Source: Eriocheir sinensis
Taxonomy: Eukaryota > Arthropoda > Malacostraca > Decapoda > Varunidae
Length of the DNA: 64,000 bases
Assembly: GCF_024679095.1 (NCBI RefSeq)
Contig: NW_026110519.1
Span: 309,270-373,269, forward strand
Direction of reading: 5' to 3'
In this document: positions 8,816 to 19,258 of the stretch, piece by piece
Position numbering within the stretch: position 1 is the stretch's first letter
Layout of the letters: each line of letters begins with the position of its first letter
The notes under the pieces: generated by a model
What the model saw: only the letters and a program-made list of their open reading frames with translations
Databases searched by the model: none
Told to the model about the DNA's origin: nothing
Made by a program: the position numbers and the translations under genes

Positions 8816-9238
8816 TCACCATTTTAAAGACGCTCGAGCTTTTTCTGGTTGAGAGGATGTAGCTGTTTGACCTGAGTTTGTTATTTTGGAGAGAGGAGAA
8901 GGTAGCAATATGCTAGGCTTTTGTTGCGTCCTCTCTAGAGGTGAACGATTTTCGAGACTTTGTATATTCAACGTCTTGATTAAACTGGTTGGTAAGAACG
9001 GAGATCCCGCTTTCTGGCTCTTCCCACTTGCTACTCGCTTGACTGCTGGAGCGCTCTTTTTCATTCGAGGTTTGATTGTACTTTGTAAAGGGTCTTTTTT
9101 CGGGACATCTACTTTACTTTGTACCGTGTCTTTTTTCGGGGTATCCATCCTAACTCGATTAGGCTTCGGTGTCCACGCACGCACACCCGTAGAGTGTTCA
9201 ATGTATTTATTGTTTACCTTTGCAATGTAAATCGTCAA
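8816..9238 (-). CDS. Basic Lys/Pro-rich protein, 140 aa
   Basis: Rich in Lys, Pro, Ser and Thr, with a repeated motif (VDVPKKDPLQS, MDTPKKDTVQS). Near-identical to 22961-23302. Neither copy has an ATG for the first ~30 codons: the frame opens shortly after a TAA, with TTG at 9236-9238. The start is therefore non-AUG, at the internal Met (MDTPKKD), or supplied by an upstream exon. A nucleic-acid-binding or tegument-like role is a guess. Confidence 0.5.
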   Translation of the reverse strand: MTIYIAKVNNKYIEHSTGVRAWTPKPNRVRMDTPKKDTVQSKVDVPKKDPLQSTIKPRMKKSAPAVKRVASGKSQKAGSPFLPTSLIKTLNIQSLENRSPLERTQQKPSILLPSPLSKITNSGQTATSSQPEKARASLKW

Positions 9239-9331
9239 CCATTAAAACAAATTCATTCCTAAGTAAAACAAAGTCAGTCCTATTTAATTCTTTCTATTTT
9301 ATTTGTTTAAAACCTCCAATAAAAAAATTCT

Positions 9332-9390
9332 CAATTGTCCTTTTTGTTTTAATCAGTCACACAAAGATACTATCGGTTATAAATTAAAAT
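9332..9390 (+). pseudogene. C-terminal fragment of the 197-aa family
   Basis: Encodes NCPFCFNQSHKDTIGYKLK and stop, also on the minus strand at 10313-10375, 27192-27250 and 28560-28620. The C-x2-C plus H pattern resembles a small zinc site. The upstream part is missing. Confidence 0.6.
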
Positions 9391-9433
9391 GATAATATGA
9401 TTCTTAGGATAAAGAACACTATAGAACTAAATT

Positions 9434-9621
9434 ATGTTTGGTTTAATCCTGTTTTTTACTTTAATCGTTGTCGTACTCTTAACTCCATCAAAGAAACTAT
9501 GTACGAAAATATCTTCACTGCTGCCATTCCGTTCTCGTCCGTGTTCGCCAGGTTCTTGTACGACGACATCGAAGGCTACGGTGCACACCTACAAGCCGTG
9601 TTGGCCGAATTGAAACTTTGA
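9434..9621 (+). pseudogene. Chimera: MFGLILFF membrane start joined to another gene's end
   Basis: ATG 9434 encodes the hydrophobic start MFGLILFFTLIVV seen at 10233-10271, 27055-27150 and 28492-28530 (all minus). At about 9472 the sequence switches to another gene whose natural frame (ending LQAVLAELKL at 9621) is not the membrane frame. Neither gene is complete. AATAAA follows at about 9631. Confidence 0.55.
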
Positions 9622-9654
9622 GTCAGTGTCTAAAATAAAACATGTACTTCTAAC

Positions 9655-9780
9655 GAACCTTTTATTCACACTCCAAAAATAAATAAAAATAACACTATAG
9701 ATTTATTAATCACATTACAGGTAGCACCTAAAACACCAATCTTTGACCTGCACGAGTGGGGTCCGTGATTTCGCGTCTCG
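9655..9780 (+). repeat. Duplicate of 53120-53245 with splice-acceptor-like centre
   Basis: Both copies read through a T/A-rich tract ending CACATTACAG followed by GTAGCACC, which looks like an intron end and exon start. Here the block then runs into sequence matching the end of 16547-17104; at 53.2 kb it runs into coiled coil CC1. Confidence 0.6.
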
Positions 9781-9799
9781 GTGCACGAATAACTCGCTG

Positions 9800-9960
9800 C
9801 ACCGATTTCAAGAGTGATGTAGGTTGTTGAAAATAATAAATGATGTAGGATATAAACATTTTATTAACCCTGATGTTCACACAATAGTATTCAGAATCCG
9901 TCTACAGCTGACACAAAGTCTCGCATTCACATAACTGTAATGCAATATGTCAATATTAGT
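9800..9960 (+). pseudogene. 3' end of the 16547-17104 gene plus hr-like repeat
   Basis: Matches 17070-17215: the last codons (TDFKSDVGC), stop, 3' flank and the repeat unit TATTCAGAATCCGTCTACAG, GCTGACACAAAGTCTCGC. Gene end and repeat therefore move together as one cassette. Confidence 0.6.
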
Positions 9961-9984
9961 TAATTATTAAGACAAAAGACTAGC

Positions 9985-10232
9985 ATTCACTTCAAACATT
10001 GAGTTCAGAATCTGTTGGTCAGAATCTGTTGGGGTGAATGTGAGACCTTGTCGTACAGGTCGTCTGATTTTGAGTTCAGATGAAAAATAATAATTGAGTT
10101 TACAATAGTAACCCCTTCAAACATTGAGTTCAGAATCTGTTGGTCAGAATCTGTTGGGGTGAATGTGAGACCTTGTCGTACAGGTCGTCTGATTTTGAGT
10201 TCAGAATCGGTAGCGTTATTCGACAAAGTCTC
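9985..10232 (-). repeat. hr-like repeat, two direct units
   Basis: Two near-identical ~120-base units, each with CTTCAAACATTGAGTTC, CAGAATCTGTTGGTCAGAAT and GTGAATGTGAGACCTTG. Nearly identical to 28250-28490. The array cuts the membrane gene that begins at 10271 after about 13 codons. Confidence 0.75.
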
Positions 10233-10271
10233 GACAACGATTAAAGTAAAAAACAGGATTAAACCAAACAT
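10233..10271 (-). pseudogene. MFGLILFF membrane gene, 5' fragment
   Basis: The first 13 codons (MFGLILFFTLIVV) are intact, then the sequence becomes hr-like repeat. The copy at 28492-28530 is cut at the same base by the same repeat, so the two regions are duplicates of an already truncated gene. Confidence 0.6.
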
Positions 10272-10312
10272 AATTTAGTTCTATAGTGTTCTTTATCCTA
10301 AGAATCATATTA

Positions 10313-10944
10313 TCATTTTAATTTATAACCGATAGTATCCTTGTGTGACGGATTAAAACAAAAAGGACAATTGAGATTTTTTTTTATTGGAGGGTTTTTT
10401 TTATCGTTACGTGCCGAAAACAAAGAGATGTACACTTTAAAGTTTTCTGTGTTTTTGAGCCGAATTATAAAATTGATCACATCGTTGTTGGCAACAACAG
10501 AAACTTTGTCTATCCAAGCGTACAAAAACACAGAAGGCACTATGTCGCTTTCCGAAAAAGGAGTATCGATTAATTTTATCTGAAACGCTCCGTGTTGTTG
10601 AGGTATAGTCGTGTCGGTAAGGACGTTAGCGTATCGTCGTCGAAATAACAATTCAATATGCAGAACCTGTTTTGTTTGTGAAGTACTTTGTTCTTCCAAT
10701 TGGATTCGTCGATAACAAATGTGTTTATACTACTTCTACTGAGCAGTTGATGTTCGTCGATTAATTGTTTAACATGGGCGGTCAAATCAAATATAGTATC
10801 GTCGTTGACATCCGAGACGATGTTTCTCAGATGATTCAATACGGTGTCGCGTATGTTAACTTTTAGTATGTCGGTGATCTTAGCTCTCAAAGAGTCTTCA
10901 TCGCCAAGCACTTGTTCCGAGAACTTAACCAGTGTTTCGTTCAC
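10313..10944 (-). pseudogene. 197-aa protein family, frameshifted copy
   Basis: Near-identical to 28612-29205 but lacks two bases near 10618, splitting it into two frames (10576-10944 and 10313-10699). The C-terminal frame ends with the CPFC zinc-like motif. No ATG opens the upstream part: GTG at 10942-10944 overlaps the TGA of the small upstream ORF (10941-11060). Function unknown. Confidence 0.6.
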
Positions 10945-11060
10945 AAACCGATGTTTTCCTGAACTATGTTTTCAATCTTGCTGAACCATTCTTCGTCTGA
11001 TAAACTCTGAATGGTTTCGTTTGATAAAATCTGAACGATCATATATTGGTCGTCTGTCAT
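10941..11060 (-). CDS. Small acidic ORF upstream of the 197-aa family
   Basis: 39 codons from ATG 11060 containing ILSNETIQSLSDEEWFSKIE. Its TGA overlaps the GTG where the 197-aa frame begins. The equivalent at 29220-29430 has extra ESVQILSN units. Either a separate tiny protein or the N-terminal part of the 197-aa protein separated by a frameshift present in both copies. Confidence 0.45.
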   Translation of the reverse strand: MTDDQYMIVQILSNETIQSLSDEEWFSKIENIVQENIGL

Positions 11061-11218
11061 TATAGATCGTATTTAATTGTCATGTCGGTAAACGAACCCG
11101 TGCATATGAAAGACCACACATGTAATTAAAATTCAACCACACATGCAATCACATAGTCGTAAAGGAAAAGTCTCTCCGACATCCGAACGCTGCTAAGACT
11201 AACATTCTGAAGGCGTTC

Positions 11219-11309
11219 ATGATGAATTTCGGTTCGCAGGAAAGTTTCTCACGTCGTGTGACCAACGTTCAGAATTTGTTTAACAGCGAGAGGAAAACGA
11301 ACAGCGGCG

Positions 11310-11341
<32 letters not shown>

Positions 11342-11520
11342 GTCGACCCTCCTAACGGTCAAGGATCGAAGGATATTCCGATTTCTGATATCATGTCTTT
11401 TCTCAAAAACGATTTCGAGAAGATTATGAAATGTCTACTATGTCGTTTAATGATAGTGGTGAGCTGAAAGGAATTGGATATCATTGCAAACCTTTCTCAA
11501 GAAATAACCAAAATTATGGT
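11219..11520 (+). pseudogene. Poly-Ala protein with nonsense codon
   Basis: ATG 11219 (a second at 11222) begins NFGSQESFSRRVTNVQNLF, then a run of 10 Ala encoded by GCA repeats. TGA at 11465-11467 stands where 4104-4328 has a Gly codon, after which the frame continues KELDIIANLSQEI to a junction at about 11520. N-terminal counterpart of 4104-4328. Function unknown. Confidence 0.55.
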
Positions 11521-11740
11521 CGCAATTTGCCATGTATACGCAGAGAGATACGCGGAGTGTGTGTTGTACAGGGCGTCTGATTTTGAAGAGTTCGTGACAT
11601 TTGTAGAGCATCTTAACTCTCTATTCAGTGACCTGCACATCTTAACTACAATCACTGACATTGCTTTTTTAAATCTAATTAACGTACAATGGAATTAAAT
11701 TATTTTTCAAAATTAACTCGAATTGTCTATCTATACTTAA
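11521..11740 (+). pseudogene. Short fragment of the 12.3-kb gene and AT-rich spacer
   Basis: 11530-11570 encodes AERYAECVLYR in the plus direction, matching the minus-strand gene at 12314-12925. The rest is repeat-like and AT-rich with no further gene. Confidence 0.45.
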
Positions 11741-12105
11741 TATTTGCTGGATGTGACAGATTTCCAATTGATTGTTAAGTCTAAAATATTGCTCGTTTTC
11801 ACGAGGTACATGCAATATAGAACTTTTAGGTCAGGAGTTAAACACCTAGCGAAATCACAAGCAGAAGCGACACCATGAAATTAATTAACAGCCGTCATTT
11901 TAGCGTTGCATTTCACCGACAACCTGTACCACCCGTCTTCACGCCGTGATGTGTATTTTGGTTAATTTCATGGTGTAACTTCTGATCGTGATCTCGCTAG
12001 ATTTTTAACTTGAGACCCAAAGGTTATAGATTGCATGTACCTCGTGAGAGCGACCGATAGTTTAGACTGCCGTACGCCAATTGAATCTGTCACGTCCGGC
12101 AAATA
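11741..12105. repeat. Imperfect long inverted repeat (MITE- or hairpin-like)
   Basis: 11741-11889 and 11961-12105 are inverted copies at roughly 80% identity. Arms begin near TATTTGCTGGATGTGACAG and its counterpart CTGTCACGTCCGGCAAATA; the loop is about 70 bases. No clear ORF and no clear target duplication. Could be a miniature inverted-repeat transposon or an old fold-back. Confidence 0.65.
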
Positions 12106-12141
12106 CAAAGTGTTGAATAGACTCTTCGAATTTGTAGAGCA

Positions 12142-12262
12142 ATGCTAAGAGCGAAGAGTCAAACATGTTTCGTCTTTCCGTTATCGTTGAGCTGTATGGC
12201 CTGTAGGGAACCTGTTACGAAATTTTCGTTGTGTTCGTGTCCGTCATCCAGATGTGATTGGG
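12142..12262 (+). CDS. Cys-rich segment, possible half RING/zinc motif
   Basis: Encodes CMACREPVTKFSLCSCPSSR followed by Cys (C-x2-C-x9-C-x-C-x4-C), reminiscent of the first half of a RING finger. The copy at 35463-35580 is identical over the motif but differs immediately after, so the gene is cut at about 12262. The opposite strand is also open here, so strand is not certain. Confidence 0.35.
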
Positions 12263-12313
12263 ATCGACGAAACCAAGTGTTTGTTTGTATACGACACGCA
12301 GTTGTTTCAATTT

Positions 12314-12925
12314 TTAAAGCAGCTGTGAATTGTAAAACTTGTGGGGTTCCAGACAGTGGACAGTCAGGGACACAATGTTATGTCGCACCAGAGACGAAAG
12401 TTGGTAAAGATATGCGTAATTATAATTAACGTAATACGAACCGCTTTGTGTGTCAAGTGCATTGAATTTATGAAAAGAAATTACATTGACCAGTCCGGGT
12501 GATTGCATTACGCTGGCGAGCGTGTCCACTCGATACAACACACACTCCGCGTATCTCTCTGCAAGCGAGAGAACGCTGTAAGCGGTTCGTAATTTTAATT
12601 GCGGAGGCAGAGCGTCACTCAACGAGCCTACGACACGGACGTCGTTTAACAACTCTGGAACCACGACTTTAAGAACGGAGAATGCAATAGTCGTAATGAT
12701 ACCTAACACGCGAGGCACTTCGCTAAATTTTATATCGTCTGTTAAATTATTAGCGTAAGTTCTAAACTTAAGAAATACATTGTGCATCAAATTAATATTT
12801 TTCAAATCGTACTCGAACACAGTGTAGATCAAATATAAAAATTTAGATTTGGTCATACTGTTATTGATGTTGTTATACAATGTGTGTTCGAGTCGCGTAT
12901 TGAGATCTACGAGATACTCCTTTAT
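12314..12925 (-). pseudogene. 3' half of a virus-like gene split by a LINE
   Basis: The minus frame is open from the LINE tail at 12926 to a stop at 12314. A partial copy at 22310-22460 covers residues NINLMHNVFLKFRTYANNLT and onward. The 5' half lies across the LINE at 16284-16530 in the same orientation. The protein is hydrophobic-rich with few charged residues; function unknown. The 3' end overlaps the Cys-rich plus-strand block. Confidence 0.6.
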
Positions 12926-13594
12926 TTATTTATTTTTTTTTTTTACAGCTAAAGAGACAGCTCAAGGGCGCAAAGAAAAAAAAAGAAAAAAAAGGCCCGC
13001 TACTCACTCCTCCCGAACAGAGGTTAAAGGAGTGTCCAAAATCAGAGGTTAATTTCGAGAGGAGAGGTGTCCTGATACCCTCCTCTTGAAAGAGTTCAAG
13101 TCGTAGGCAGGAGGAAATACAGATGAAGGAAGATTGTTCCAGAGTTTACCAGCGTGAGGGATGAAAGAGTGAAGATGCTGGTTAACTCTTGCATAAAGGG
13201 TTTGGACAGTATAGGGATGAGCATGAGTAGAAAGTCGAGTGCAGCGGGGCCGCGGGAGGGGGGGAGGCATGCAGTTAGCAAGTTCAGAAGAGCAGTCAGC
13301 GTGGAAATATCGATAGAAGATAGAAAGAGAGGCAACATTGCGGCGGAATTTAAGAGGTAGAAGACTATCAGTATGAGGAGGAGAGCTGATGAGACGAAGA
13401 GCCTTAGCCTCCACTCTGTCCAGAAGAGCTGTGTGAGTGGAGCCCCCCCACACATGACATGCATACTCCATACGAGGGCGGACAAGGCCCCTGTATATGG
13501 ACAGCAACTGTGCAGGGGAGAAGAACTGGCGGAGACGGTACAGAACGCCCAGCCTCGAGGAAGCTGATTTAGTAAGAGATGAGATATGAAGTTT

Positions 13595-14581
13595 CTAGTT
13601 AAGATTTTGAGTTAAGGATAGACCGAGGATGTTTAGTGTTGAGGAAGGTGATAGCTGGGTGTTGTCAAAGAATAGGGGATAGTTGTTTGGAAGATTGTGT
13701 CGAGTGGATAGGTGCAGAAACTGTGTTTTTGAGGCGTTGAAGGACACCAGGTTCTTCTTGCCCCAATCGGAAATAATAGTAAGGTCTGAGGCTAAGCGTT
13801 CTGTAGCCTCCAGCCTTGAGTCGTTAAGTTCCTGAAGGGTGGGTCTTCTATTAAAAGAAGTTGAATAATGCAGAGTGGAATCATCGGCGTAGGAATGGAT
13901 AGGACAGTTCGTTTTGGAAAGAAGATCATCAATGAACAACAGAAAAAGAGTGGGAGATAGGACAGAACCCTGTGGGACATCACTGTTAATAGATTTAGGG
14001 GAAGAACAGTGACCGTCTACCACGGCAGAAATAGAACGGTCAGAAAGGAAACTGGAGATAAAGGTACAGAGATAAGGATAGAAACCGTAGGAGGGTAGTT
14101 TAGAAAGCAAAGATTTGTGCCAGACCCTATCAAAAGCTTTTGATATGTCCAGCGCAATAGCAAAAGTTTCACCGAAAAGGGTAAGAGAGGATGACCAAGC
14201 GTCAGTTAAGAAGGCTAGGAGATCACCAGTAGAACGCCCCTTGCGGAACCCATACGTCCGATCAGATAGAAGGTCAGAAGTGGAAAGGTGCTTTTGAATC
14301 TTCCAGGTTAAGGATTGATTCAAAAGCTTTAGATAGATAAGAAAGTAAAGCAATAGGACGGTAGTTTGAGGGATTGGAGCGGTCACCCTTCTTAGGTACA
14401 GGCTGTATGAAGGCATACTTCCAGCAAGAAGGAAAGGTAGATGTTGACAGGCAGAGGCGAAAGAGTTTGACCAGGCAGGGTGACAGCACGGAGGCACAGT
14501 TTTTAAGGACAATAGGAGGCACTCCATCAGGTCCATAAGCCTTCTGAGGATTGAGGCCAGAGAGGGCATAGAAAACATCAT
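13595..14581 (-). pseudogene. LINE reverse transcriptase region
   Basis: Continuous frame from the fingers/palm region through ALDISKAFDRVWH (first catalytic Asp), DVPQGSVLSPTLF and YADDSTL (catalytic Asp pair). The EN-side frame (14274-15695) overlaps by about 300 bases in another frame, so a frameshift separates them. The thumb/C-terminal region follows at 13049-13507. Confidence 0.85.
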
Positions 14582-15695
14582 TTTGAAGAATCCTTATAAC
14601 AGGCATAAAGGAGTCAGAGGGGGGATGAGTAGGAGGAATATGCCCAGAATCGTCCAGAGTGGAGTTTTTTGAAAAAGTTTGAGAGAAGAGTTCAGCCTTA
14701 GAGATAGATGAGACGGCAGTGATGCCGTCAGGACTGAGGAGTGGAGGGAAAGATGAAGAAGTGAAGTTGGAAGAGATGTTTTTGGCTAGATGCCAGAAGT
14801 CACGGGAAGAGTTAGAGAAAGCAAGGTTTTGACATTTTCTATTAATGAAAGAATTTTTGGTTAGTCGGAGAATAGATTTGGCACGATTTCGGGCAGAAAT
14901 GTAAAGTTCATAATTAGCATTAGTTTGAAGGCTCTGGTACCTTTTGTAAGCTACCTCTCTATCATTGACAGCACGAGAACAAGCATGATTAAACCAAGGC
15001 TTTTTAGCGTGAGGAGTAGAGAAAGAACGAGGAATGTATGCCTCCATTCCAGAGACAATCACCTCTGTGATGCGCTGAGCACACACAGAGGGGTCTCTAT
15101 CCTGGAAGCAATAATCATTCCACGGGAAATCGGAAAAGTACATCCTCAGGTCGTCCCACCGAGCTGAAGCAAAATGCCAGAAGCATCGCCTCTTCGGTGG
15201 GTCCAGAGGGTGTACAGGAGCGATAGGACTGGATGCAGAAATAAGATTGTGATCGGAGGAGCAGAACGGAGAGAACAGTTTGACAGAATAAGCAGAAGGG
15301 TTTGAGGTAAGGAAGAGGTCTAGAATGTTGGGCCGATCTCCAAGACGGTCGGGAATACGTGTAGGGTGCTGGACCAACTGCTCTAGGTCGTTGAGGATAG
15401 CAAAGTTGTAGGCTTGTTCACCAGGATGGTTAGTGAAAGAGGATGAAAGCCAAAGCTGGTGGTGAACATTGAAATCTCCTAGGATGGAGATTTCAGCGAA
15501 GGGAGAGTGGGTCAAGATGTGCTCCACTTTAGAATTCAAATAGTCAAAGAATTTTACATAACTGGTAGAGTTAGGTGAGAGATAAACAGCACAGATGTAT
15601 TTAGTAATAGAATGACAGTGAAGTCTTAACCAGATGGTGGAAAATTCAGAAGAGGCAAGGTCGTGGGCACGAGAGAAAGTGATGTCGTTGCGCAC
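14274..15695 (-). pseudogene. LINE endonuclease and N-terminal RT region
   Basis: 473 codons. The first ~150 carry endonuclease motifs ([32 protein letters not shown]); the last ~120 carry the RT start ([38 protein letters not shown]). The true EN start lies upstream: the same frame is open to about 15840, where a TAA interrupts it. Confidence 0.85.
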
Positions 15696-16283
15696 GTAGG
15701 CGCAACATCCAGCTTTGGATTGAAATTTAGGATAGAGATAGTAGGAGGGAACAGAGTAGAGATTGCTGTCAGTAGCCTCAGAAACCTGTGTTTCGGTAAG
15801 GAAGAGAAGGTGAGGCTTAGAGGAGGAGAGAGGATGTTACACAGAATGAAAATTAGAGCGAAGACCGCGAATGTTGCAGAAATTGAGAAGAAAGAGGTTC
15901 GAGGAGTTATCAAGACACCTCTCGGGTCGGCAGCCAGAAGGGGAGTCCTCCCTGGGGGAATTTGTGGTCCCCCCCCCAGTCGGGGACTCCGAGGCTTGGT
16001 GTATGTGCGCCATTTTGAAATTTTAATTTTGGGAAAAGGTGTATATGTTGTGTGAATGCAGTGTGGTGTGGATAGAGAGAGGATCTGTCTTTAGAGAGCA
16101 TGCTGAACTACTCTCCGGTGTTGGTGAGACAATAGGGAAACGGATAGTGAGGACATGGGAAGAGTCTTTGGAGGGCTTCAGCTCCCTTCTCACCTCCCAT
16201 ATATATACCTCACCGGGAGTGGTTTGCGCCCGCTCGGTAGGTGTCTTCCTACCTACTCCAGCCGTCGTCGTCGTCACTGTAAT

Positions 16284-16530
16284 ACCTTATCGTGTCTGGA
16301 ATAGATACCGATTTTACAAGTTTGAATGACGTTATATCGACCGTGAAGGGATATATTTTATTTTGAACGATCGTCTGGTACACTAAATTATCGAGTATCG
16401 ATGGAAGATTTGTTTTAGTTTTTTCGTTAAAACCTGTGATGTTACAACTGACGTTTACAGAATTGTGTTGCACGTTAACACCACAGACAGACATTGAAAA
16501 AGATCTATCATATGTGTTCGTATATTTCAT
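16284..16530 (-). pseudogene. 5' half of the virus-like gene split by the LINE
   Basis: ATG at 16530 (or 16572 upstream) begins MKYTNTYDRSFSMSVCGVNV. The frame remains open until LINE sequence starts at about 16283; the rest of the gene continues at 12925. The start is divergent from and close to the plus gene at 16547, suggesting a compact shared promoter region as in large DNA viruses. Confidence 0.55.
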
Positions 16531-16546
16531 TAACACATGCGTGAAT

Positions 16547-17104
16547 ATGCCTAAATCTCCATGTAGTTCCATTGGACATCACATAGCGCTCAAGAGAGAA
16601 TTTGGTGACGACTACAATCAAACTCCCGGCGTAGTATTTTTCAACAGTGTGTTGTGTAAAGAGAGAGAAGCACACAAAGAACACAGCAACGTCAATAAGA
16701 AGAGATGTACGAGTTCGTTCATAGAAGAAGTGGAAGGTTATCGTCAAGGAGGCGTACACAAAATAGGCATTCATTTCAACCAGAAGAAAATCATAGACGC
16801 CCTCATATCTGTCGCTCCATCCTTCACGCAGAACGAACGTCCGACTGCCAACTACAGAACATCTCTTCACGTGAACGCTCAGACTAAGGACAACCTGAAG
16901 CGTCTGTTGGTGTCGATGTTGGAGAACGCTGACGGGTTGACCGACAGCGATGTAGAGGAGATCAGGAACGCGCTCTACTTACCTGAGTGTAAAGACATCC
17001 CCAAAGATTTAATCACCGACGCATTACCTTTCGTTTTACAGCCGAATGTCGAAAGAGTACCGTGTAAGTGTTGCACCGATTTCAAGAGTGATGTAGGTTG
17101 TTGA
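16547..17104 (+). CDS. Unknown 185-aa protein, divergent partner
   Basis: I choose ATG 16547 (MPKSPCSSIGHH), although the frame is open from 16436, because upstream codons overlap the divergent minus gene. Mixed alpha composition with a Cys-rich end (VPCKCCTDFKSDVGC). The last 15 codons and 3' flank are duplicated at 9800-9880. AATAAA-like signal just after the stop (AAAATAATAAATATG). No family recognised. Confidence 0.6.
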   Translation: MPKSPCSSIGHHIALKREFGDDYNQTPGVVFFNSVLCKEREAHKEHSNVNKKRCTSSFIEEVEGYRQGGVHKIGIHFNQKKIIDALISVAPSFTQNERPTANYRTSLHVNAQTKDNLKRLLVSMLENADGLTDSDVEEIRNALYLPECKDIPKDLITDALPFVLQPNVERVPCKCCTDFKSDVGC

Positions 17105-17109
17105 AAATA

Positions 17110-17877
17110 ATAAATATGATGTAGGATATAAACATTTTATTAACCCTGATGTTCACACAATAGTATTCAGAATCCGTCTACAGCTGACACAAAGTCTCGC
17201 ATTCACCACCATCTGCAACTCTTGAGGGTTTAAGTCATGCAACAACAACACGTATAGTATTCAGAATACGTTTACCACTGACACAAAGTCTCATATTCAC
17301 ACAACATCTGCAGCATTCTCTGAGACAGTGACAAGTCAGAAAAGTCTGAGGGAATAAGCATGCAACACTCAGAATCTGTTAGTGTAACATTATAGACACA
17401 CCACTTTGGTGTCCCCCTCAGAGAGGCTTGCAAATTTTAGGTTACCGCTCAGGAGACTCTTATGAAACGAAATCGTCAGATGTTGGACCCCACTTGAGCT
17501 AGCGTCATGGTGTTAGCGTAGCTTAGCGAGAGACGTGCAAATTTTAGGTCACCGCTCAGGAATCTCTTATGAAACTAAATCGTTCGCAACTCTCTAACTA
17601 TAATGTGGGACCTTGTCGTGCGTCCTCGTGTGTAACATGTAGCGTATACTACATCTCAAGTCTCTAGTCAGAATCTTGGTGTGTAACATTCACTGGGCAA
17701 CTTACACTTCGAACAGATTTTGATAGAACAGATTCTGAATAGAGTTGTCATCGTCACGTTAGAGTTTGTCGTAATCTCAAATTTTACAGTTATGGAATCC
17801 GTCTATCGCTGACACAAAGTATCGCATTCACACAACTCACAACATCTGCAATGCATCTGCAGCACCACTGGGTGTAC
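17110..17877 (+). repeat. hr-like repeat cluster
   Basis: Contains at least five repeat units (17160-17210, 17255-17305, 17320-17370, 17640-17700, 17795-17860) with GCTGACACAAAGTCTCGC or CACTGACACAAAGTCTCA cores. In between (17400-17600) a ~90-base block with GCAAATTTTAGGT, CCGCTCAGGA and TCTTATGAAAC occurs twice. No gene. Confidence 0.65.
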
Positions 17878-19030
17878 ATAAGAACATAAGAACATAAGAA
17901 CGCAGGAGTCTGCAAGAGGCCGGTAGGCCTGTACGAGGCAGCTCCTTTGACCCTAAACTCCCGTGTATCTAACCCCACCTAATATCGCTGTCCATGAATT
18001 TATCTAGTCTATTTTTGAATGTGACAATTGTATTGGCACTCACCACATGACTGCTAAGCCTATTCCACTCATCCACCACCCTGTTAGTAAACCAATTTTT
18101 GCCTATGTCCCTGTTGAATCTGAATTTATCCAGTTTAAACCCGTTACTTCGTGTCCTACCCGGTTCTCTTACCAACAAAACCTTATGAATGTCTCCCTTA
18201 TTAAAGCCCTTCATCCATTTATAAACCTCGATCATGTCTCCACGCACCCTTCGCCTTTCTAGAGAATGCAAGTTTAACTGTTTGAGTCTTTCCTCGTATG
18301 GCAAGTTTCTCAACCCCTGAATCATCTTAGTCATCCTCCTCTGCACCGATTCTAACATTTTGATATCCATTCTATAGTAGGGTGACCAGAACTGAACCGC
18401 ATAGTCAAGATGAGGTTTAACTAATGCTAAATATAGTTTGAGGAAGACTTCGGGGCTTCTGTTGCTTACGCTCCTTGAAGTAAATCCCAGTACCCTATTA
18501 GCTCGATTTCTAGCTTGAATGCATTGTGCCCTTGGACGGAGATCAGAGCTCACTAAGACCCCTAAATCCCTCTCGCACCCAGACCTGCTTATGAGAGTGT
18601 CATTTAAGCAATAGTTATGTGAGGGGTTGTTCTTACCTACAGTCAGAATACTGCACTTCCCTACATTGAACTCCATCTGCCATTTATCCGCCCAGTCATA
18701 TAATCTGTTGAGTTCACCTTGGAGAATACTAGCGTCCTGATCCGACTCAATTACTCTACCGATCTTGGTATCATCTGCACATTTACTAACATCACTACTA
18801 ATTCCTGTGTCTAAGTCATTGATATAAATAATAAACAAAAGTGGACCTAATACCGAACCTTGTGGGACCCCACTCGTAACACATCCCCAGTCAGATCTTT
18901 TACCATTGATTTGCACTCTTTGCTTCCTATTGCTAAGCCACGCCTTGACCCAGTTCAAAACTTTACCCTCTACTCCGTGAGCCTGTAATTTAAGCAACAG
19001 TCGTTGGTGAGGAACTTTGTCAAACGCTTC
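17878..19030 (-). mobile_element. 5'-truncated CR1-like LINE
   Basis: The minus frame (17969-18997) encodes the RT palm to C-terminus: KAWLSNRKQRVQINGKRS, SGVPQGSVLGPLLFIIYIND, CADDTKIG (Phe/Tyr replaced by Cys before ADD), and LVKPHLDYAVQFWSPYY. The 3' end has the AAGAACATAAGAACATAAGA tail typical of CR1 copies. The element is cut at 19030 where an hr-like repeat resumes; no endonuclease part is present. Confidence 0.9.
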
Positions 19031-19112
19031 AAAATCCGTCTATCGCTGACGCAAAGTCTCACATTAGCAACATTTGGTCCAAGTGAACCGTTCACAGAGA
19101 CAGAGTTCCAAG
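19031..19112 (+). repeat. hr-like repeat unit at CR1 boundary
   Basis: AATCCGTCTATCGCTGACGC, AAAGTCTCACATTAGCAAC, then TTTGGTCCAAGTGAACCG. The same combination appears at 25088-25160 and, inverted, at 53985-54060. Confidence 0.7.
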
Positions 19113-19258
19113 ATGGATCAAATCAACATCAACGAAAATATTTTGTTGTTCAGTAATAATAAATTTTACAAACACATTACCAAAATCGACAGTCTTTTTA
19201 TCCGTCCTTCAGATGTCTTGGAACGGTATCATCGCCGCTGTACAGAAAAATGGAAGAG
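19113..19258 (+). pseudogene. 5' part of an acidic-tail gene split by a LINE fragment
   Basis: ATG 19113 begins MDQININENILLFSNNKFYK and stays open into the LINE at 19259. The gene probably resumes at 19887, but a frame change inside the split cannot be excluded. Confidence 0.5.

Larger units (their letters stand above)
12928..16283 (-). mobile_element. EN/RT non-LTR retrotransposon (jockey/CR1-like LINE)
   Basis: Reads on the minus strand. 15900-14800 encodes an apurinic-like endonuclease ([32 protein letters not shown]). 14600-13100 encodes reverse transcriptase ([44 protein letters not shown]), ending in HVWGGSTHTALLDRVEAKAL. Frames are broken in places (a stop in EN near 15840, a shift near 14275). 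The 3' end is GCTGTAAAA... then AAATAAATAAATAAA at 12928-12955. The 5' limit near 16283 is approximate and I see no clear target duplication. Confidence 0.9.
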
